A stretch of DNA of 49,463 nucleotides from Oscillospiraceae bacterium (GTDB taxonomy: Bacteria > Bacillota > Clostridia > Oscillospirales > Oscillospiraceae), in NCBI GenBank assembly GCA_024691985.1, contig JAILNC010000069.1, positions 1 through 49,463 of the forward strand. The letters are read 5' to 3'. The notes beneath the pieces were generated by a model. It made no database searches. It was not told the origin of the DNA and worked only from the letters and a program-made list of their open reading frames with translations. The position numbers were made by a program, and so were the translations under genes. Below are positions 17,501 to 26,034 of the stretch, piece after piece. Every line of letters begins with the position of its first letter. The first letter of the stretch is position 1.

Positions 17501-18793
17501 CAGACCGTGGTCGTGGACGGCACGATCACGGCGGCTACCGGTATCACCGCCCTTGACAACGCAATGAGCGCCAAGCTCGCGGAGGATTTCCTGGTCAGAG
17601 CCTACTACGGGGAAGGCGACTACGCCCTCTATGTCGAGCAGGGCAAGAACCCGCGGGATATGACGAACGATGAGCTTGAGGCTCTGATCGAACAGGGCGC
17701 TTACAACTCCGCTCTCTACCAGGCCCAGCTGGCGATCCGCGCGCTCGGAGAGCAGGAGGACAGCGGCCCCGACATCACGGTCTGGAAGGTCGCGACCGGG
17801 GAGAATCCCGAAGGCGGGAACGAGGTCGTCAACCACGGCGTCGAGAGCTTCTCCTGGAAGGATTTCGTGGCCAACTGGACCTTCGTCCTGCCGGGTGAAG
17901 AATACGGAGTGGAAGCGTACGACTGGCCGGACGATGATGTGGTGACCTTCGACTTCACCGGCTCGACCTACGCCGACCAGGTGCAGGCGGACATCAACTA
18001 CATCGTCAAGGTCAATTCCGTCCAGGATACGGACGGCAACGCTCTGGACCTCAGTTTACTCACCGTGTCCGGCACGACCGATCATCAGGGCTTCGCGACC
18101 GCGAGGGAGGGTGAGATCCTGACCCTCTCGTCCGGCAGCGATCAGTATGTGCTCAACCGCGTCTGGAACGGCGAGGGCGAAACCGACGACGGCTGGGGCG
18201 TCGAGCGCCAGCGCAGCGGCAGCGAGAGCTTCAATTACTCGGTAATGCGCGGCGGCGGCATCCTGCTCAACGCGGTGCTGGAAAAGATCAACACCGAACC
18301 CGATCCCGACCCGAACCCCGATCCGGATCCCGACCCGAACCCCGATCCGGATCCCGACCCGGATCCCGATCCCGACCCGGATCCCGACCCGAATCCCGAG
18401 CCCAATCCCGAGCCTGTGCCGCAGCCCGCGATCGTGGACGAGGCAAAGGGATATGGGGCCGAGGCGCTTGGAGGCGGCAAGATCCGCGTCACCTGGGCGG
18501 ATATCATCCGCGCTTCCCACAGGGATGCAGAGCTCGTCTTTGACGGCACGCACATGAAGACGACCGTGTTTGACATCTGCGGCGACTATGCCCACGCCAT
18601 TGATGAGCGGCCCGACGTCACCGTGACGATCGAGTTCACGGACGGCGGAAAGATCGTCAGCATGACGTTCGAGCCCGGGACGGACGTCCTCGGCGCGCTC
18701 GAGGACGCGGGGCTGAACGACTACGACCCCATCCCCTTCACGCAGCTCGCCGATGTGGTCGGCGTCCCGTACGCCGAAGTCTCCGCCGCCTGA
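14528..18793 (+). CDS. Large secreted repeat protein, 1421 aa
   Basis: Exported protein of unknown function. The signal peptide MKQWKRVLSLTLCLVLIGGF ends at ARAFA|ED (cleavage after residue 27). The body is acidic and full of short Gly-Asp-Val turns (NGDVTVNGNVES, EGDVSAYGALVTKG, GGQLSADGQSAVG) that look like a right-handed beta-helix or bead-like adhesin fold. A Pro-Asp/Asn linker of about 43 residues (encoded at 18294-18424) separates a C-terminal domain of about 115 residues. No LPxTG, SLH or lipobox is present, so it is secreted or bound by that domain. AGGAGG lies 8 nt before the ATG. Its promoter may switch (14395-14438). Confidence 0.88.
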   Translation: MKQWKRVLSLTLCLVLIGGFFPARAFAEDGIEINEDTSTTPPTITDVTVTSGEHTVSSDVTGSVSVSPAAGGSASVTVEGAVGTLSVESTAGGSANATTGDLEYSLRVSSDGGSAEFATGAVSEEIYIEANNGGSVEGTVDGDFVSDVEGGVEVIADNGSQITLAVTGSVDGFVLVDAHNQSSVEIITGDVSEHIERTDSGTIFVTSASGSSSSVTAGNVDGVVLSYTFPTSNSSNSYPDEAQGHSTVQVNGSVSQWTYCDSYEYDEETNTNTTIYSKPNGKVVFKEVSSRGSDGSRTDSYYDGDGQLLVRYEWDGNTNKYYNGAGELISSAEYYAIYESYENYVQTHESFEHSAIVAAGTDSSVNVTGSVDVALFTEESSCLEDRDLAELGLSNYDYYGAGYAAVIAADGSVKVGEDLNLSIDFEEDNDRYGEYICISGALLDGTATVEINGDVNASVGTNPFTVILPGDTRIDPNAYFFEASALSHHTIGVNNEGGKATVGGDVNVTESQYGIGLDTGKKYVVNANGRQDLDLDIENLQEFVLNYLGLEGSEYDLSSSFPEGFFDGLADLIAEVAAIARDPGSADAAYNAEEYFAAPLPTDSVTTVAGDVSAAGGMYAKGMYVRSNGDVTVNGNVESGNLGFTEEQLLTDEYLEAANNDWTSQFHYYVAYDDNDQILQAVEWDEYGYPTKVVDENGQELESGSWNYRQAEHVSELTDEQKARLTDMTGIHNQGIVVQGYSGWLSDETRQAIYDVIKDQDYYGSPVWSYYYGSENFLPSDVVLESGSYFYDGNGHDMSPDEAFWTAMAKAILADGDAAKATVEGDVSAYGALVTKGVANYDGDVTVGGQLSADGQSAVGILSVGDDAVASVGKGITVSGVSSAAGIASLGGMTALTGDLAVTSEEHATGLLVRAGEVRVDGDVTVDAENGTGIKTFSLDNGALALMAMMMQGGQGGYPTYYEAVWNCINRYADGMAPGEILPYFFAEDESQTVVVDGTITAATGITALDNAMSAKLAEDFLVRAYYGEGDYALYVEQGKNPRDMTNDELEALIEQGAYNSALYQAQLAIRALGEQEDSGPDITVWKVATGENPEGGNEVVNHGVESFSWKDFVANWTFVLPGEEYGVEAYDWPDDDVVTFDFTGSTYADQVQADINYIVKVNSVQDTDGNALDLSLLTVSGTTDHQGFATAREGEILTLSSGSDQYVLNRVWNGEGETDDGWGVERQRSGSESFNYSVMRGGGILLNAVLEKINTEPDPDPNPDPDPDPNPDPDPDPDPDPDPDPDPNPEPNPEPVPQPAIVDEAKGYGAEALGGGKIRVTWADIIRASHRDAELVFDGTHMKTTVFDICGDYAHAIDERPDVTVTIEFTDGGKIVSMTFEPGTDVLGALEDAGLNDYDPIPFTQLADVVGVPYAEVSAA

Positions 18794-18835
18794 AACGGCG
18801 CGGGCTTCCCCAATTCGAACACAGCAAACAGCCAT

Positions 18836-18878
18836 ATACAAAACGAGGCGCCCCTGTATGGGGCGCCTCGTTTTGTAT
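18836..18878. terminator. Bidirectional terminator with GAGGCGCCCC stem
   Basis: A perfect stem ATACAAAACGAGGCGCCCC / GGGGCGCCTCGTTTTGTAT with a 5-nt loop lies between two convergent genes. It belongs to a family of look-alike hairpins in this window (13315, 20912). A GGATTCGAAGC stretch follows at 18884-18894, as at 13370. Confidence 0.8.
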
Positions 18879-18919
18879 CTTTCCGGATTCGAAGCGGGCA
18901 GCGGACTCCGCCGAGCCGC

Positions 18920-19531
18920 TCAGAAAGCCTTGTAAACCGTGATCTCCGCGCTTGAGCCCACGATCCAGACTTTGACCTCGTCCGCGAGCTTGGCGATGAT
19001 CGACTTCTCCAGTTCGTCCCAGGCCTCGCCCTTATCCTTCGTGAGGCTGCCTTCGACTTCCTCCCTGTACTGATTGAGAGACCAGAGATAGGCGTCGGCC
19101 CCGGTGCTCTGTCCGATCGCGCTCGCCGTGCTCATGAGGCTCATGGCCAGGCCGCTGGCGATAACAGCCTCCGAAGACCTGGAGAGAAAGACCTCGCCGA
19201 TCATCAGGCGGATCTTCCCCATGATGCCCTTCCCGGCGGCATTCTCACCGCTGGTGGACGCGGAGATCAGCTGCTCGCGCATTTCGTCGGTGAGGCTTAC
19301 CTCCGACTTCATGTGAAGCTCAAACTGCCTGTCTTCCTTTATGATCCAGTATTCTGCCGCAAGCTCCCCGGCAACGCTGCGCAGCATGCCGAACAGCTCC
19401 TCCGCCAGGAGACGCAGGTGCAGCTTTTCCTCCTCGGCCAGGCCGCTTTCCGCCCCGAGGGACTCCGTCATGGCAAGCGCTTCCTCCATACCCTGCCCCT
19501 GGCTGTTGATCGTGATGATTTCCGTCTTCAT
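18920..19531 (-). CDS. Small conserved protein, possible GHKL-like ATPase fold
   Basis: A 203-residue cytoplasmic protein. The segment KLHLRLLAEELFGMLRSV (about 37-54) resembles the N-box helix of RsbW-type anti-sigma kinases, and STSGENAAGKGIMGKIRLM (92-110) resembles a glycine box. A middle alanine-rich region and a C-terminal half predicted helical are not recognised. The match is weak, so the function should be taken as unknown. The start ATG at 19531 has AAAGGA about 10 nt upstream; the longer frame to 19552 has none. An extended -10 TGTTATAAT lies upstream at about 19571-19579 (minus strand). Confidence 0.6.
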   Translation of the reverse strand: MKTEIITINSQGQGMEEALAMTESLGAESGLAEEEKLHLRLLAEELFGMLRSVAGELAAEYWIIKEDRQFELHMKSEVSLTDEMREQLISASTSGENAAGKGIMGKIRLMIGEVFLSRSSEAVIASGLAMSLMSTASAIGQSTGADAYLWSLNQYREEVEGSLTKDKGEAWDELEKSIIAKLADEVKVWIVGSSAEITVYKAF

Positions 19532-19726
19532 GGTCTGTATTCCTTTCTTCATGCTTGTATGTGTAGGGTATTATAACACGTCTTGCCGCCAAAGGGAAGC
19601 GTGCTTTCGCCGGGATCGCTCCGTCCGGCGAAAAAAACGACGAAAAAGACCGCTCACCGGGCGCGCCCTGTGCGGCCGGACGCGTTCGGGGAATATGAAA
19701 AGCCGCTGTCAAAGGTCCTTCGGGAC

Positions 19727-20836
19727 TTATGCGTCGGCATAGCCGAGCTCGATGTACAGCGGGTAGTATTCGTCGTACAGTCCGCAGCAGGCGTCCATGC
19801 CCAGATTGGCGCTGAAGGCCTTCTGAAGCACCATTTCCCAGGAGCCGTATTTCGCATACAGCTCGTCCGGGGTGGGGCCGTCCTCGTGTCCGAAGGATTT
19901 CAGATTGCTCTCCTTCACCTCGGCCAGACCTTCCGGATCGTTGTCATAGGCGGCAAGGCGCAGACGGTTCCGCTCCGTCGAGACAGCCCGCGCTATCTCC
20001 TCGACCGTGGCCCCCTCGGCCTGCATCTGATCCAGCATGTCCGACATGGACTTGAAAGACTCATGATACGCCCTGCGGTCCTCCTTCGCCTTCGCCACGA
20101 CCTCCGGGTCCGTCCAGTCGTAGCCGGCGTAGGAGCCCAGTCGCGTCGACGCGGGGTCCGGCGAGAAGCCGTAAACGGCGTCGGGGTTGACGACGATGTC
20201 CTTCATCGCCTCGGGATTGTCCCTCGGGTCGTGGACATACGAAAACGCGCCGGTCTGAGACGTCGGCTCCGCCGCGGGAGCGTTCCCGGACAGCGCCTCG
20301 GCGATCGCCAGAAGATCGAAGCCGTCCAGATCCTTTGCCGTGACGCTGACGGAGCAGGCGACGCCGGGTCCGTCGTCATACCAGGCGCAGAGATCCGCGT
20401 ACCCGCTGTCGTCGACGCAGCGGAAGCAGCGGCACGCGAGCGTCCCGTCCGCCCAGGTCTTCAGTGTCTCCTCCGTCCGGTAGGTCCAGTCGTAATACAT
20501 GCCGGAGATATCGGCGTCCCTGTCGTCCGTGCGCTGCTCTCTGGCCGTGAAGTGATTCCCGTCCAGATCGAAGGAGAGCTGCACCAGCGCGCCCGGCACG
20601 CCGGAGGGATCCGCGCCGGCCTCCATCACGCTCCACCGTGCGTTTTCAGCCCCGTCCGGCACAGTAAAGGACGCGGGGCAGAGCGCCTTTGCCTCGTCCT
20701 CCGTGACGTCGCGCCAGGGATTGGGGATCTGTACCGCTTCGCTGACCGGCGCAGACGCCGCACCGTGTCCGTGCCCGCAGGCCGCGAGCGTGAGCAGCAG
20801 GCAGACCGCCAGCAGCAGGCAGATTCGTTTCTTCAT
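19727..20836 (-). CDS. Lipoprotein of unknown function, 369 aa
   Basis: Exported lipoprotein: MKKRICLLLAVCLLLTLAAC with lipobox LAAC (Cys20), followed by GHGHG. An N-terminal domain (about 35-200) contains NPWRDVTEDEAKALC and DISGMYYDWTYRTEETL. A C-terminal domain (about 210-369) begins NPEAMKDIVVNPDAVYGFSP and includes TVEEIARAVSTERNRLRLAAY and PTPDELYAKYGSWEMVL. Both halves look like uncharacterised Clostridia surface domains. AAGGAGG lies 7 nt before the ATG at 20836. It is transcribed alone; 19532-19726 upstream of the neighbour holds a weak hairpin but no gene. Confidence 0.8.
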   Translation of the reverse strand: MKKRICLLLAVCLLLTLAACGHGHGAASAPVSEAVQIPNPWRDVTEDEAKALCPASFTVPDGAENARWSVMEAGADPSGVPGALVQLSFDLDGNHFTAREQRTDDRDADISGMYYDWTYRTEETLKTWADGTLACRCFRCVDDSGYADLCAWYDDGPGVACSVSVTAKDLDGFDLLAIAEALSGNAPAAEPTSQTGAFSYVHDPRDNPEAMKDIVVNPDAVYGFSPDPASTRLGSYAGYDWTDPEVVAKAKEDRRAYHESFKSMSDMLDQMQAEGATVEEIARAVSTERNRLRLAAYDNDPEGLAEVKESNLKSFGHEDGPTPDELYAKYGSWEMVLQKAFSANLGMDACCGLYDEYYPLYIELGYADA

Positions 20837-20911
20837 GTTCGGCCTCCTTGTTCTTGCGTGCTTTGATCGGATATACTTTAGCAAAACGGAGCAAAAAAGT
20901 AAAGCGATAGT

Positions 20912-20945
20912 AAAACGGGACGCCCTGTTTGGGCGCCCCGTTTTG
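20912..20945 (-). terminator. Terminator after the 64-aa gene
   Basis: AAAACGGGaCGCCC / GGGCGcCCCGTTTT with a TGTTT loop and one mismatch. The stem resembles the hairpins at 13315 and 18836. It follows the small gene on the minus strand by 16 nt. Confidence 0.7.
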
Positions 20946-20960
20946 CTGTTTCCGCACAGC

Positions 20961-21155
20961 TCAGTATACGGTCCCGTCGGCGGCGACGATGGTCAGGATG
21001 CCGCGGTGCAGGATGTACCGGTTCCCCGCCTCATCGAAAAAGCAGCGGTAGAGGTGGGTCGGTTCAAAGTCCGTGCGCCGTACGAGCGCCCCCACGATGC
21101 GAAAGCCGAGACTCTCGGCTTGGGTCTGGATCCCCATATCTCGTTCCCCCTTCAT
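20961..21155 (-). CDS. Small hypothetical protein, 64 aa
   Basis: A compact protein (MKGERDMGIQTQAESLGFRI...) of mixed character, with FEPTHLYRCFFDEAGNRYIL in the centre and TIVAADGTVY at the end. It has no membrane segment or metal motif. AGAGGA precedes the ATG at 21155. Its upstream region (21178-21219) contains the 42-bp sequence also found before the 38-aa gene at 22384, so both are likely controlled by the WYL regulator between them. Confidence 0.6.
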   Translation of the reverse strand: MKGERDMGIQTQAESLGFRIVGALVRRTDFEPTHLYRCFFDEAGNRYILHRGILTIVAADGTVY

Positions 21156-21177
21156 GTTTTTTCCTCTTTTCGATGCT

Positions 21178-21219
21178 ATCCTAACAGAAAACCTGTCGTA
21201 AAAATTTCCCTCGATTCTT
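21178..21219. promoter_or_regulatory. Shared 42-bp operator-like sequence, copy A
   Basis: Identical at 34 of 42 positions to copy B at 22415-22456. Its core ACAGAAAACCTGT (21184-21196) is an inverted repeat. On the minus strand TAGGAT sits where copy B has TACAAT, a shared -10 facing the small gene at 21155. Copy A also abuts the -35 of the WYL gene promoter. Confidence 0.6.
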
Positions 21220-21246
21220 GCTTTCCCGCGCGCTCTCTGCTATACT
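21218..21246 (+). promoter_or_regulatory. Promoter of WYL regulator
   Basis: TTGCTT (21218-21223), a 17-bp spacer and TATACT (21241-21246), 26 nt before the ATG at 21272. It adjoins operator copy A, consistent with autoregulation. Confidence 0.65.
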
Positions 21247-21271
21247 GGCGGCGGAAAGCGAGGGATGCCGC

Positions 21272-22261
21272 ATGGCCGCAGGCGACAATCAGAAGCTCAA
21301 AATGCTCTATCTTGTGAAGGTCTTCTCCGAGGAGACGGACGACGCGCACGGCCTGTCCCTGCAGGAGATCGCCGCCCGGCTCGAGGGCTATGGCGTCAAC
21401 GCGGACAGGAAGACCCTGTACAAGGACTTCGCCGAACTGGAGAAGTTCGGACTGGAGATCCTCAGCGAGCAGGCGGGGCGGAACGTGCTCTACCATCTGG
21501 CCGGGCGGCAGTTCGAGCTGCCGGAGCTCAAGCTGCTGGTGGACGCGGTGCAGGGCTCCAAGTTCATCACGGAGAAGAAGTCCCGCCAGCTCATCCGGAA
21601 GCTGGAGTCTCTCGCCAGCGTCCACGAGGCCCGGCTCCTCCACCGGCAGGTGCTCATCAGCGGCCGCATCAAGGCCATGAACGAGAGCATCTACTACAAC
21701 GTGGACATGCTGCACGACGCCATCAACGCCGACCGGCAGATCCGCTTCCAGTACTTCCGCTGGAACGTGCACCGGCAGCAGGAGCTGCGGCACGGCGGCG
21801 CCTGGTACCAGCTCAGTCCGTGGAGTCTGCTGTGGGACGACGAGAACTACTATCTCGCCGCCTACGACGCCGCCGACCGGATGATCAAGCACTACCGCGT
21901 GGACAAGATCGTCCGCCTCTCCATCACGGACACGCCGCGCGAGGGCAAGCGGGAGTTCCAGAAGCTCGACCCCGCGACCTATACCCGCGGCCTGTTCGGC
22001 ATGTTCGGCGGCGAGCTGACGCGCGTGACGCTCGAGGGCCGGAACGACATGGTCGGCCCGCTGATCGACCGCTTCGGCAAGGACATCACGATCATCCCGC
22101 AGGACGACGAGCGCTTCACCGCCCACGTCGAGGTCGCGGCCAGCCGGCATTTCATCGGCTGGATCGTCGCCCTGGGAGACGGCGTGCGCATCACAGGGCC
22201 TGCGGAGCTGGTCGAGCAGATGCGCGACGAGGCCAAGCGCCTGGCCGCGCTGTATCCCTGA
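21272..22261 (+). CDS. WYL-domain transcriptional regulator
   Basis: A 329-residue HTH-WYL regulator. The N-terminal winged HTH (about 8-65: LYLVKVFSEETDDAHGLSLQ, then RKTLYKDFAELEKFGL) binds DNA. The middle WYL sensor (about 145-235) has RQIRFQYFRWN and WYQLSPWSLLWDDENYYLAA. A C-terminal extension (250-329) follows the usual WCX layout. WYL proteins sense ligands, often nucleic-acid fragments, and act in stress or defence regulons; here no defence gene is adjacent. GAGGG precedes the ATG at 21272. It lies between two small genes sharing an operator-like sequence with its own promoter. Confidence 0.9.
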   Translation: MAAGDNQKLKMLYLVKVFSEETDDAHGLSLQEIAARLEGYGVNADRKTLYKDFAELEKFGLEILSEQAGRNVLYHLAGRQFELPELKLLVDAVQGSKFITEKKSRQLIRKLESLASVHEARLLHRQVLISGRIKAMNESIYYNVDMLHDAINADRQIRFQYFRWNVHRQQELRHGGAWYQLSPWSLLWDDENYYLAAYDAADRMIKHYRVDKIVRLSITDTPREGKREFQKLDPATYTRGLFGMFGGELTRVTLEGRNDMVGPLIDRFGKDITIIPQDDERFTAHVEVAASRHFIGWIVALGDGVRITGPAELVEQMRDEAKRLAALYP

Positions 22262-22267
22262 GCGCGC

Positions 22268-22384
22268 TCACGCCGCGTCGTCCTCCTGCTCCACGGCCTC
22301 GTAATAGTCGCTCTCGCAGCTGAAGAGGACGTAGCGTCCGTCCACATAGCCGTAATAGCCGTTCCCCGTGTAATAGCCTTTCAT
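22268..22384 (-). CDS. Small Tyr-rich protein, 38 aa
   Basis: A tiny gene with a strong ribosome site (GGGAGG 8 nt before the ATG at 22384). The product, MKGYYTGNGYYGYVDGRYVL..., is rich in Tyr and Gly and ends acidic (EQEDDAA). Similar GYVDGRYxLF.SE.DYYE mini-proteins occur in Clostridia, which supports a real gene. The longer frame to 22468 crosses the operator and lacks a ribosome site. It is convergent with the WYL gene with 6 nt between stops, and is likely in its regulon. Function unknown. Confidence 0.65.
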   Translation of the reverse strand: MKGYYTGNGYYGYVDGRYVLFSCESDYYEAVEQEDDAA

Positions 22385-22414
22385 GTCCCGTGCCTCCCTT
22401 GTTTTTCTGTCTTC

Positions 22415-22456
22415 ATTGTAACGGAAATCCTGTCTCAATAATTTCCCTCGTTTCTT
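22415..22456 (-). promoter_or_regulatory. Shared 42-bp operator-like sequence, copy B
   Basis: The core ACGGAAATCCTGT is at 22421-22433. On the minus strand the -10-like TACAAT occupies the same place as TAGGAT in copy A, facing the 38-aa gene. The missing -35 suggests an activated promoter or a repressor overlapping it. Confidence 0.55.
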
Positions 22457-22529
22457 TCTCTTCTGCAAACCGGGGGAATTTTTCGGGACATGATCGCACG
22501 TCGGACGGAAAGGGATGTTTTTCCGGAGC

Positions 22530-22562
22530 TTTCAAGTAAATTTCAGGTTGGGCTGTTAGAAT
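22530..22562 (+). promoter_or_regulatory. Candidate response-regulator site and promoter of efflux operon
   Basis: Two TTTCA boxes spaced 11 bp apart (22530-22534 and 22541-22545) precede an extended -10, TGTTAGAAT (TAGAAT at 22557-22562), in the place of a -35. An 11-bp period is typical of OmpR/PhoB-family activator sites. The operon encodes such a regulator. The remainder of 22457-22529 shows nothing else. Confidence 0.5.
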
Positions 22563-22660
22563 ACGGAAGATGAACATGATATCCTTGCAGCACTGTATGT
22601 ACATATCGGGAAATCTTTGATTTCGCCGAAGCGAACTCTTGCGACAGGAGGGAACCCGCA

Positions 22661-24177
22661 ATGGATGAATTTGGAGAAAATACCGCCCGGGAGGCGCAGG
22701 CGCAGACCGCCGAACGGGATGAGGCGCTGTTCCATTCCCTGCAGAAGAAAAAGAAGGCGCGCAGGCGCCGCGTGATCCGTACGGTCATCATTGTCGTCGT
22801 CCTCGTCGCGATCGCGCTGACCGCGGGCGTGCTCTACCTGCGGCGGAGCATCGCACGGCGTCTCGTCTCCGACGACGACGTCAGCTCCGCCAGGGCCGAG
22901 CGCGGCAGCATCAGCACCACGGTCTCCGGCTCGGGGACGCTGGCCAACGTGGACGAGGAGGAGATCACCGTCCCCGTCGGCGTCGTCATCGACGAGGTGG
23001 TGGTCAAGGCCAACGAGAAGATCCGCGAGGGCGATGTGATCGCGGAGCTGGACAAGGCCTCGCTGCTCAACGCTATGGAGACCGTGCAGGGCGAGCTGGA
23101 GAAGCTGGATGAAGAGATCTACAGCGCCCGCAGCGACGAGGTGCAGAACTACATCACCTCCGGCGTCGAGGGCACCGTGACCAAGATCTACGCGATCAGC
23201 GGCGACCTCGTGATCGACGTCATGGCCGAGCACGGCTGCCTTGCGGAGATCCTGCTGAAAAACGGCCAGACCATCCGCGTCACCGGCCTGGCAGGCACCA
23301 TCTCGACCGTGGCTGTCAAGGAGGGCGCGCAGGTCACCAGCGGCATCGTTCTCTTCACGCTCAGGGACACCTGGTTCAGCGCCAACTATGACGCCTACGT
23401 CCAGCAGCGGCAGGAGAAGGAGGACTTCCTGCTCCAGCTCATGCAGCTGTACAACAACGACGGCGCGCTGCTCGCCCCCTACAGCGGCTCCGTCAGCTCC
23501 GTCGATTACGACGAGGCCAACGACTATTCCGAGGTGGACGAGTTCTCCGTCGTCACCATGTCGCCGGACAAGCAGATGGAGGTCGAGATCAGCGTCGACG
23601 AGACCAACATCCTCTCGCTCGAGGTCGGGCAGACGGCTATCCTGACCGTAAGCTCCATCGGCAGCGACAGCTACGAGGGCACCGTGACCGAGATCAGCAA
23701 GACCGCGACCAGCTCCTCCGGCGTGACGCGCTACAGCGCGATCATCACGCTGGACAAGGCCGAGGAGATGCTGCCCGGCATGACGGCCCGCGCCGTGGTC
23801 AATATCCGCGGCGTGGAAAACGCCCTCATCATCCCGGCCGACGCCCTGCACCAGACCAGCACCAAGTCCTTCGTGTACACCTCCTACGACAAGGAGACCG
23901 GCGAGTACGGCGGGCTCAAGGAGGTCGAGGCCGGCATCTCCAACAGCGACTATGTGGAGATCCTCTCCGGCCTTGAGGAGGGCGACACCGTCTGGTACGT
24001 CGAGAAGGAGGACAACCCCTGGGGCAGCTTCGCCTTCCCCGGCGGCGGCATGCCCTCCGGCGGAATGCCTTCAGGCGGTATGTCGTCCGGCGCCAGACCC
24101 TCCGGCGGCTACGGCGGCAGCGGCGGCGGCATGCCCTCCGGCGGCTACGGCGGCGGTATGGGAGGAGGCGCACGTCC

Positions 24178-24181
<4 letters not shown>
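22661..24181 (+). CDS. Efflux adaptor (membrane fusion protein), first copy
   Basis: A 506-residue MacA/HlyD-like adaptor for the adjoining ABC pair. A basic N-terminus (KKKKARRRR) precedes one membrane span (about 40-60). The outer part has the lipoyl half GSGTLANVDEEEITVPVG, a hairpin region, the barrel segment VEISVDETNILSLEVGQTA and IIPADALHQT. The C-terminal tail is a Gly/Met/Ser-Pro repeat (GGGMPSGG...) of about 45 residues. AGGAGGG lies 8 nt before the ATG. It is the first gene of a six-gene operon, and its stop overlaps the next GTG. The cargo is unknown. Confidence 0.9.
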
Positions 24182-26033
<1,852 letters not shown>

Positions 26034-26034
26034 G

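Noticed and set aside
18294-18424. Pro-Asp repeat DNA as a CRISPR or satellite
   Set aside because: The repeat is codon-level (PD/PN) within one open frame, without equal spacers; it is a protein linker.
14528-18793. Autotransporter adhesin
   Set aside because: There is no C-terminal beta-barrel, and other genes indicate a Gram-positive envelope.
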